From assembly GCF_000143415.4 (NCBI RefSeq), contig NW_003314262.1:3978021-4042020 (forward strand): a DNA stretch of 64,000 bases, given 5' to 3'. Position numbers and translations under genes: made by a program. The notes under the pieces are model-generated. The model saw only the letters and a program-made list of their open reading frames with translations. It made no database searches and was not told where the DNA came from. How positions within the stretch are numbered: the first letter of the stretch is position 1; each line of letters opens with the position of its first letter. Origin of the DNA: Selaginella moellendorffii (Eukaryota > Streptophyta > Lycopodiopsida > Selaginellales > Selaginellaceae). Below, piece by piece: positions 55,936-64,000 of the stretch.

Positions 55936-57579
55936 CGAAATGTCACGACGGTTGGTAATCCCGCCACGTCATCATTTCTTGGACTTGGGCGCCACCATTA
56001 ATTTCTGGATCGGCGCGCGCATGCGTGAAATCCAAAAGAAATCCGCAACGTCATCATTCCTCGGACTGCATGCACGCGAAATCCAAAAGAAAGATCATGA
56101 TTGGGATATCATTTAATACCCTCGCTATATTTATACCATGCATGATTGGATATTCCAAAGCATCTTGTATTTCCAAAAATGCCAGATGTTCAGCTAAATA
56201 AATTGTCAGAGGATTTGATGTGACGTTCAAGCATGTGGGCTCATGCAATTTTGATCCCAAAAAATGCACCAAAAAATGCTCGGCGTCATCTGGCGTTATC
56301 TCGTGAATGGCGTGGGGCCGCATGCCATTTTCAGGAGCACATAGGAGTATATTCCTAGAATATTCTGACACGCGCGAGATTGTTTTGAGTTTCCTGGAGA
56401 TCCAACTATTAGATCGCAACTAGATTTTACAGAATGGTATACAATGTCCTTCTTGATGACCCTAGAAAGAAGCATCTTGATCGGACACCACATGAGACCA
56501 CACGAGCCTTACAATGTTTCAGGGGCATTTGCCATAGATCCGACCGTTATTTTGCTCCAAGATTCTACAGTTTGGTGTGCATTGACCTTTCCATCGACAC
56601 TGCAAAGGGACATCACAATCACAGATGCGGGATCACAAGAAACCAACTTCACTAACTCTGGTTTCACCAAGATCTACGTAAGGAGTTATGAAATGAAAGG
56701 ACCCTCTCTATTGAAATGTGTTTATGGTCCTAGGGGCATTGTGACATATCAAAGGATTTTGCATCAAGTTTTGTATTTGCATGTTTATCAAGCTACTGAA
56801 TTGCTAAACCCTAAACCCTAAACCCTAACCCTAAACATGTGGCAAATGCTGCGTGAAGAAAGATGCCCTTTCTGGGCAAATGCTGTAAGAGGCAGATTCC
56901 GAGCAGATGTATCTCAGGCCAGCGAAGGGGACAAACGAAAGCTAGCTATAAACATGACGGGATGCAAATAGATTACTAGGCTGGTCCTGCGAAAATCAAA
57001 AACCATAATTGAAAACATTGAAAATGCAAAAAGAAAGGTTTATAATATTTTTAAATTTTAAGCAACCAAATGAATGTAAGTAGGGCATGTGTTTGTAAGT
57101 TTAAAAATGCCTCAACCACTTAAATTCCCAAGTAATTAAAGCTGTTTCTATTTTTGGTACAGGTAAACTTTATAGCGTGTGGGCTCATGCAATTTTGAAC
57201 CCAAAAATGCACCAAAAAATGCTCGACTAGCATTATTCTTTGAATGGTGTGTGGCCTTATATTGCCATAAATGGACGTACACACACAGCATAATTATTCC
57301 TTTACACGGCGAATAATCTTGGCGCGGATCGCTGACATGGCATGGCAAAGTTCGAATCACTGACATGGCACAGCTGGATCGAGGCAAGGACATGATGTGA
57401 CAAAGTTCAACCTCCGACAGCAAAGTCTAGAAGCTACTCAGTTTGAAATTTGTCAGAGGAATCATAAGATCTGGTTTGTCAGAGGATTTGATGTGACGTT
57501 CAAGCGTGTGTTATTTTTGAATTCTCGAACTCATTCCTAGGTCTATCATTTTTGTGCGCCGTGTTCTTGGTTCCGCTGA
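55936..57579. other. Spacer between genes 2 and 3 with internal duplications
   Basis: It contains palindrome copies (about 56228, 56307, 56487, 57172, 57244). One duplicated block, from tcatgcaattttg to caccaaaaaatgctcg, occurs at 56240-56281 and 57183-57224, and gaggatttgatgtgacgttcaagc occurs near 56210 and 57484. An open frame at 56444-56821 plus (125 codons, FAIDPTVILLQDSTVWCAL) has a protein-like composition but no family I recognise; it may be a captured fragment. Confidence 0.45.
56804..56836. repeat. Interstitial telomere-type repeat
   Basis: About 4.5 units of CCCTAAA (one unit is CCCTAA), the plant telomere sequence, lie inside the spacer between genes 2 and 3. It could be a telo-box promoter element, a repaired break or a relic of telomeric insertion. 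Confidence 0.85.
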
Positions 57580-57780
57580 GCGCAGTGAGCGCTGCTTGTG
57601 TAAGCGGCGTTGTGAGTTGTGGTTTATGCGTCTACAAGCGGTTGCGGCATTGCGAGCGCCATTGCGAGCGGCAGTTTATGCGAGTGGCAGTTTGTGCGAA
57701 CGGCGCTACGAGCAGTTGCAGTGTTGCGAGCGGCGCTACGAGTAGTTGCGGTGTTGCGAGCGGCACTGTCTTTGGTGTGG
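57580..57780. repeat. CpG-rich tandem repeat upstream of gene 3
   Basis: Degenerate units around gcgagcggc and tacgagcagttgc repeat through about 200 bp, 340 bp before the gene 3 start. It is open in several frames on both strands; I treat these as artefacts. Confidence 0.65.
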
Positions 57781-58121
57781 CTACCGCTTCCTCTTGATAT
57801 TCGGCACTTGTGCTTCCTGGTATGTTCACCATGGAATGGTTTAGGACCACATTTAGAAATGGCATGAGGCCACATGCCATCTTGAGCCCTTGCAATTTCA
57901 TGGTTAGCGTATTGTCATGTATGTTTTTACTTGCTTGCAGCTGTGTGTATATCAAGATGGCATGAGGCCTCATGCCAATTTTGTGAATGCGAAATTTCAC
58001 GTGGGTGTCAATAGCATGTTTGAATAATGGCATGTGGCCTCATGCTATTTGGTATGTTATGATTTAGGCCATTCTCCAATCATTTTTTGTATGGTCTTAA
58101 CTTCTTTTCTGCACTTTCAGA

Positions 58122-61100
58122 ATGGCCTTCAGGGTTGGGGAAAAGGTTTACATTTTGAATGGTGGGAAGAGAGTTGCAAAAGGGACCCTTGTATCTATGG
58201 ATCGGAACTTTGTTATACACTGTCAAAGGCTTGGGGAAGGCAATGCTGCTGTATCAGTAGAGACTGTCTTCGATGGGAATGTGGTCGCTATTGAACGAGG
58301 AGAGATGGTCATCAGGGTAAATGTTGTTGTTGCCTTGAAAAATCTGCAGAAGAAAGCAGATGTTGGGGACAGCGCAAGTGCGACGTATGTTCCCTCCGTG
58401 GATCTTAAGAACCGTGCTACATGGATTCAGGCAAAGGTGTTTCTAAACAACCCCGAGGGGGAGGTGGTAGCTGAGGGCTTAGCCACAGTTGTCGATCCAA
58501 GAGATGCGATTGCTAATCAAGAATTGGGCTGGGATGATATTGGAGTTGCGATTTTAGAGGTTGTTGACACAGAAGAAAACAGTCTGACTATTGGAAGCAT
58601 TGTGCGGTGGAAATTGAGGCATTTAGTGTTTGAGAATGTGAAGGATTCACAATCAAACACCACTACAACTGATGACAGAACATCTCTTCATGGGAAAAGA
58701 AAGTACACCTTCCTACAGCGCAGCCAAAGGGATCTGAGCAACGAACCAAAAAGGCAGAAAATGGCGATGGAGGTTCGAATGGTCTCGACAGTTGCTTGTT
58801 GCAAGAGGAGGTGCTGTCAACATGCTGATTGGGATGCTATTGAAGAGGAGAGAGCAAGATACAAGACATTGTCCTGGAAGGCAGCTCACAATTTTGTGTA
58901 TGAGGCATTACGGTCATCTGTTGATGCTTCAGAACATCAGGTGGGGGGCATGGTCTTCCAGAGGGGTTTGGTCTGCATGAAGGCATGGAGAATCATTTAT
59001 GGAGTCCCTCGAACCACATTCTACAGAATCAAAACTGAGTTCGAGGAACAAAGGGTTCAACAGGCAGTCCATGGGAACGACGGTACGCACAAAACCAGGG
59101 GTCATGTTGTATATGGAGAGGCAATCTTCAAGAGGTTTGTCGAGACATGTAGCGAGCAGCAACCACATAAAACCCGCCTCTTGGAAGATGGAACACGAGA
59201 CACCCAACGAGTTCTCCCTTCCATGTATACCAAGGGGGCCATATTAGAAGATGTGAATCGGGAACTCCAGAGTAATGGCTACAGGAAGCTGAGCCAATCT
59301 AGATTTAGTAGATTGTGGAGCAACAGGTTCAGGGATGTGAGTATAGGAAAGTACTCCAGCTTTTCAAAGTGTGACGAGTGCACTGCTATCAAAATGGCTT
59401 TGTCGAAGAATTCTTGTAGCGCTCAAGAGCGAGAGACGTTGGTTAGAAGGCGGCTCGACCACAACATCGAGCAGAGAAGCTGCAGGACTGCATATTATCA
59501 TAACAGGATTCTCTCCATGGAGAGACCTGACTCTTACCTCTGCATCATCCACGACAAAATGGACCAGAAAAAGACGTGCTTACCTCGACTCAATCCTGCC
59601 CCCAAGGCAATCTCTTCATCCATGCAGCTGCCTGTGTCTCTGTTTGGCATAATCGCTCATGGGCATGGTGCCCAGAACTATGGGAACTTCTTTGTACCTC
59701 TATGGGGTGGCGGGGGTGCAAACATGATGATTGCGTCCCTAGCAAAACACTTAAGGTCTCTGCAAAGTGCGCAGACTGAGCTGAACGGCCAACCCTTGCA
59801 TAAGGCCCTTGTCGATCGAACCCCATACAAGGTTCAGCTGGAGGAGGAGCAAAGGCTTGCAGTATCGTGTGGGGCCCCATGCCATCCCAGTGAATATGTT
59901 GGCCGTCAGATTGTAGGGTTATCACGTGAGGCCTCATGCCATTCCGACGAGGCTGGTCGCCCGGTGAATGCACAGCCTCATCCAAACGAAGCAGAATCTC
60001 AAGGAAGTTCTTGCGGCCGATGTGGCCTTCCACCCCATCTTCTGCTCCAAACAGACAATGCTGGCAGTGAGAACAAAAACATGTACGTCTTCGCGTACTT
60101 GGCGATGCTTGTTGCCAAAGGCATATTTGAAACGGTTACACTTGGCTTTCTCATGGTTGGGCACACTCATGAAGACGTCGATGCCATGTTCAGTCACCTG
60201 GCAGAGTCCCTCTGGCGATCCAATGTCCTCACCCTCCCACAACTCTATGATGAATTCCAAAATTGCATCAAAGGCACTGTTGAAGCTGCACTTGTGACAG
60301 AGGTTCCAGACTTTAAGGGGTTTGTAAGAGGCTACATCAGGGACGGATCCGAAACGCTGATTGGCCACTCCAAGCCTCTTCAGTTTCATTTCAGCATGCG
60401 TGACGGTGCTCCAGTGATGAGGTACAAGATGAGAGAATGGGACACAGTGTGGCTGCCAGTGGATGGCATTGAACTCTTCAAGAGAGATCCCATAACTGGG
60501 GAACCTATGATTCCTCAGGGTTCCCCACGGCCGATGCACCCGGATGGACTCAAAGACCAGGAAAGTATAGTGGCCGGGATTAGACAGCATATTGCCTTCT
60601 GGAAGAGGGGGTTGGTGTTTGGTGGAGAATCCTATTTTAAGAGGTGCAAGCCTTTGCTCGAATACTGGGAGAAGATTATATTTGCTATCCAAAATGGGCC
60701 GGTTGTATATGAAGAATTGGAAGAGTCCTTTTGGCCAGAACCCAGAGCACTAGATAGTAGCGGAACAATGTCCTCTGGAAATGCAGTGACAGATAACGAT
60801 GTTGAGGATCACTATTGTGGGCCGAGGAACAAGAAGCCGGATTCAGCATTCAATCCAGTACAGGTCTGCAAAGGAATGGTCGTGCTTGTCAGACCCAGTA
60901 ATAAAAAACAAATGATATGGGTGGGGCGTTGCATCACTGATGCAGAGGAGGACGCGGAAACTAACTCCTTCAATGTAACTGTGGAGTGGTTCAAGCCAAG
61001 TTCCGGATATACGAAGGATTGCCTAGAAAAGAGATGGGTGCTGAATCCAAGGGATCCCAGCATGAGCATATCGGTGGATAATGTTGTGCATGGTTGGATG

Positions 61101-61263
61101 CGGAAGCAGAGTGCCACCATCACCTTGCCAGACCATGCAAGAGATGCAGCAAGAGCATCCATAACCCGGGTTCAAGGTGAGATTCATTAATATTCCTTTA
61201 CTAAGTTTCTAATGTATTTTATTTCAAGGTGAACAATCCGAATTTGAATCAGAGGAGGCGTGA
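58122..61263 (+). CDS. Gene 3: DUF7869-type putative transposase, 1029 aa
   Basis: Exon 1 is 58122-61176; a 52-nt GT-AG intron (61177-61228, phase 1) and a short exon end at TGA 61263. Unspliced, it still ends at 61190 after 1022 codons. There are no internal stops. The N-terminus has two related modules (VYILNGGKRVAKGTLVSMD and ATWIQAKVFLNNPEGEVV), like plant transposon DUF8039-type domains. A Cys-rich site (VACCKRRCCQH, about residue 224) and FSKCDEC (about 420) may bind zinc. The core has LCIIHDKMDQKKT (about 475), LLQTDNAGSENKN (about 640) and VGHTHEDVDAMF (about 680), the order and shape expected for a D-D-E/D RNase H-fold catalytic site. The C-terminus has a chromo/BAH-like GMVVLVRPS and WVGRC module. 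Two palindrome copies lie in frame at 59864-59942. It is the only undamaged gene of the element. Confidence 0.65.
59864..59942 (+). repeat. Two palindrome copies inside the gene 3 coding exon
   Basis: Copies at 59864-59885 and 59921-59942 are 57 bp apart, so both are read in the same frame (SCGAPCHPSE and SREASCHSDE). They lie between conserved blocks of the core, in a stretch that looks like a linker. Confidence 0.8.
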
Positions 61264-62440
61264 TGGCATGTGGCCCTTTGCACTAGTATATCTTAATACC
61301 GGTCTGAGAAATAGAATGGCATGTGCTCTCAGGCCTTTTACTAAATCACCTTTGAAAGAAATGCAAGCCTCTATGTCGTAAAAAAAAGGTACTAGAGAAA
61401 TTCCTTAATAATATGAATGTTATTTAGTTTCATGAAAATACACTAAGGGTCAAATGAGTTAAATGACTTCTCCAGACTAGCAATGCCTCTTGCTACACCT
61501 TCACAATTAGATTCGTTAGAAAAAGATAACATTGAATAATATCTAAATGTTCTCACCATTAAGTTATATGTTTGGCTAATAGGAATGACGTTCATCTTGG
61601 AAAGCTCACCACACGCTCAATGAACAAACAAATAGTGTGTGCGCGCATGCCATCGCTCTTCTTTAGCTTCAGATTCGGCTTGTTCACCTTGACAATGAGA
61701 TTTATTATACAACCAGATGGACTCAGTCTGGACACAAAGTCACCGCGCTAGTCACCATGCCCCAGATATGTCTAGCCCCTGGACAAAAAACATATAATTT
61801 CACGTCATTTTCAAATACTTGAAAATTTGTACCTAGTCCCATTTTACTGAATAAATCCCACTTTAACGAAATAGAGCTTGCTCAGAGAATTTCGTGAGTT
61901 GCCTTCAACCTCAAGGAGGTAAATTATATTTATTAAAATTTCAATATATATTTCATTCTATTTTATAGATCACAGTCACCTAGAGTTTCTAGAATTGGAG
62001 GCTTTGGAAGTCTCTCTGATTATGCAAAAGCCATGGCTCAACATATGCAAGGTGAATCTTCCCCACAATACCAATATAGGAGGAAGTATAAAAGAAATCA
62101 TTATGTTGATGATGAGGCAAAAAAAAGTTAATTGCATCCTTACATAAAATGGAAAGCTTGTTATATGTTAGATGTTAGTGAAAGTGTCAAATATCAGTAA
62201 AATTGTCAAGTGTCAGTGTCAGTGTCAGATACCATAATTGCAGATTATCATTCTCACCTGTCACCATCACTTTGTAGCGCTTGTGTGTTGCCATTTCTTC
62301 CTTCAACATTTTGTAAATAATTGTATATGATATGATAGCACCTTCTAGAACAAGGTATGTTACCTACAACTAATATCATTTTATTATATTTTTTCTTTTA
62401 ATAGTGATAATACTATAGTATAGTAAAGTAATTCTAGATC
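61264..62440. other. Right flank of the large element; a possible exon
   Basis: Holds palindrome copies at 61263, 61316 and 61632. A protein-like stretch near 61970-62130 reads RVSRIGGFGSLSDYAKAM, continues with QYQYRRKYKRNHY and ends at a stop; an upstream exon is not found. A short cagtgtcagtgtcag repeat lies near 62205-62230. No terminal inverted repeat could be identified by eye. Confidence 0.35.
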
Positions 62441-62986
62441 TTACATTCCACTATAGAGTGGCCTAAAAACCCCATATTTTGCACTAGCCAATACAGTGTT
62501 TCCTAAGGGGATGTTGTTCCTCATCATGAAGCGATAGTGGGTATGTGTCCGTAACTCATTTTTTAATCTATTGTACATCCACACATGCATCTTTTCCAGA
62601 CCCGCTGTTAGGCAATTCCTACAGTGCTCAAGAAAAGTTTGTAAACCCATAGAGCCATTTGTCTTGTCCAACAAAAAGTCGCATATTGGACACCGAATGT
62701 AATAGTGTTCTGTACTTTCAAATAGTCTTGCCATGTCAAGAGCAAGATCTTGCAAAAACATGTGGCATTGCTCTTGAAGCACTAGAGGCAATCCCTCTTT
62801 AATAACAAGATCCGAAATTTCACATATAGGGAGCTCTAGTTCAACTTCACTAGAGCCCTCAACAGAAAAAGGATTGTTATATGGAGGTGAAGGTGGAATG
62901 TTGGTAGAACTTGGGGATGGAGGTGGAGATTGATATGAAATGCTGGGGGGCCAAGTACGATTAGCAATGAGTCTCCTTTGAGCCAT
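62441..62986 (-). CDS. Hypothetical protein with CPIC...H...C zinc site, about 181 aa
   Basis: Start chosen at the ATG that gives MAQRRLIANRTWPP (62986). A Pro/Ser-rich N-terminus is followed by an acidic stretch, then RCPICDFLLDKTNG and FLEHCRNC, which could coordinate zinc as C2HC. The remainder is helical. The small convergent ORF at 34334 also has CPIC followed by histidines, so both may be accessory proteins of DNA transposons. No family is recognised; the frame is undamaged. Confidence 0.45.
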   Translation of the reverse strand: MAQRRLIANRTWPPSISYQSPPPSPSSTNIPPSPPYNNPFSVEGSSEVELELPICEISDLVIKEGLPLVLQEQCHMFLQDLALDMARLFESTEHYYIRCPICDFLLDKTNGSMGLQTFLEHCRNCLTAGLEKMHVWMYNRLKNELRTHTHYRFMMRNNIPLGNTVLASAKYGVFRPLYSGM

Positions 62987-64000
62987 TTCAATATAAACTT
63001 CTAAGGAGCTCAAGGAGAACAAAAAACCTACAATGACTATACCTTTTCTAGATAGTTTATATACTAAGTTTTAGTCTTGGGAATGAGGTTTATTTATTAT
63101 GACACTGACAATACTCAGATTCTTTAAATGGCAGTCTTGGAAATGGGGCTTCATAATCATAGCTTTCTTGCAAACATAAGAGCTTCTAGAATTTTAGATT
63201 ATCGTGTATACATATGCTAGGTTGTTTGTTCAGGAGGGTTGTAACTTCTCTTTTTATATCATTTGTAGATAGGGGCATATTATCTTTTATAAGCTAGGTG
63301 ACAAGGCCGATGTGAAGGAGAGCTCGCTCTTGGCCGAGGATCACCAAGCAAGTGAAGCACTACACTGGGAGGCCTCGAAAGATGAAAAGTTGATTCTTTG
63401 ATGTGATATTACTTTTGAGTCTTTCGAAAGATTTTGATTTCTTTTATCATTATTTACAAACAATTCCCAAAAACTTTTAATGAGGATTCACTGCAAAATA
63501 TACCTTGGTCTTATCATATGAGAGGATTGCGATATAGGCAACCAATAGAGTTTTTAATATGAATTAATATGTAAATTACAAATGTCATGGAAAGTGTTAT
63601 GGAGTAGATTTCTTGGTGCTTTCCGTTGTGTTATTCATTTCTTCATTTCTCTTGTTCTGGACTATTGTTTCAGAAGTAACAGGAGCATTTTTATCAATCG
63701 TGATAGTAGTCTCCACATTCCCAAATGGGTAATAAGGACCAGGAGTGTAATATGGAGATTGTGGTAGTGAAACAAAATTAACATTCTCACATTCCTTTGC
63801 ACTACAACTCTTACTCACAGATTTTATATTTTCCTTGCTTCCCATCTTCTCAAGAACCATAAAAAATCTTTTGAATGAAGGAATAGTATCTACAGTTGTA
63901 AAAGTATTTAAAATATTAAATAGTCAAATCAAATATGACAGCTGTAACAGTTGTCATAATAAAATAATATAATTTTATAAAAGATAGGTTCTCATGAATT
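62987..64000. other. AT-rich DNA with one weak ORF
   Basis: A minus-strand frame at 63839-63597 (MGSKENIKSVSKSC, about 80 codons) is Asn/Thr/Lys-rich with no motif; it could be an exon or chance. The rest shows no gene. Confidence 0.25.

Larger units (their letters stand above)
50439..61653. repeat. Dispersed 22-bp palindrome family, more than 20 copies
   Basis: Core GGCRTGWGGCCWCAYGCC, usually extended by AT on each side. Clear copies start near 50972, 51047, 52279, 52470, 52611, 54110, 55387, 55447, 55524, 56307, 57859, 57957, 58027, 59864, 59921 and 61632. Decayed or half copies lie near 50439, 56228, 56487, 57172, 57244, 61263 and 61316. Arms are 10 bp around a 2-bp centre, and differences between arms are mostly transitions. 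Copies occur in introns, exons, UTR and spacers of genes 2 and 3. I found none in the flanking retroelements or the MULE-like copies. Confidence 0.9.

Noticed and set aside
55501-55967. Frames in the CpG-rich upstream region of gene 2
   Set aside because: Open on both strands in a tandem repeat; no conserved motif. Gene 2 is better started at 55573.
59590-60692. Minus-strand frames of 147 and 252 codons opposite gene 3
   Set aside because: The gene 3 frame on the other strand has clear catalytic motifs; these are shadows.
50439-61653. CRISPR-like array
   Set aside because: Palindrome spacing is irregular, copies lie in genes and introns, and the genome is eukaryotic.

Overview
This window looks like repeat-dominated nuclear DNA of a land plant. 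The evidence is Arabidopsis-type telomere repeats (CCCTAAA), plant-style LTR elements primed from initiator-Met tRNA (TGGTATCAGAGC), Ty3/gypsy chromoviruses with chromodomains, short GT-AG introns and AT-rich spacers. I recognise no ordinary host gene. Self-primed chromoviruses and the transposase type at 58-61 kb hint at a seed-free lineage (bryophyte, lycophyte or fern), but that is inference. A 100-base N gap lies at 23914-24013. Positions were read by eye and may be off by a base or two.

Layout. 1-8.3 kb: GC-rich low-complexity DNA, a decayed MULE-like transposon carrying a solo LTR, AT-rich spacer and a long (TA)n tract. 8.3-15.8 kb: Ty3/gypsy element 1, broken by a solo LTR in gag and by an odd element with two different LTRs in RT. 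16-27.5 kb: solo LTRs of several families and gag fragments. 27.6-28.2 kb: a TRIM in minus orientation. 28.2-29.7 kb: the 5' part of a ParB-like gene. 31-34.8 kb: a better preserved copy of the MULE-like element with a small convergent gene. 38.5-45.1 kb: Ty3/gypsy element 2, self-primed, carrying two copies of a second TRIM. 47.3-47.9 kb: a TRIM in plus orientation. 47.9-61.7 kb: most of a large, unusual DNA element. 62.4-64 kb: a small zinc-finger-like ORF and AT-rich DNA.

The most interesting system is the large element. It has three genes: (1) a ParB-like plus N6/N4 DNA-methyltransferase-like gene, now split between 29.7-28.2 kb and 47.9-50.4 kb; (2) a second ParB-like/methyltransferase-like gene on the minus strand (55573-50608), for which I can build an 11-exon model totalling exactly 1431 codons; (3) a DUF7869-type, RNase H-fold-like transposase gene (58122-61263, 1029 aa, open). 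Around genes 2 and 3, and not elsewhere in the window, a 22-bp palindrome (core GGCRTGWGGCCWCAYGCC) occurs more than 20 times. It forms most of the length of several 38-54 nt introns whose removal keeps the frame, and other copies lie in coding exons without breaking the frame. This suggests a palindromic introner-like repeat and, more speculatively, a parS-like or methylation-target site for the element's own ParB/methyltransferase proteins.

The two TRIMs at 27616-28209 (-) and 47305-47896 (+) have swapped target-site duplications (gcgag and cttta). Turning 28210-47304 around restores both duplications and joins the two halves of gene 1 in frame, so a TRIM-TRIM inversion of about 19.1 kb split that gene.
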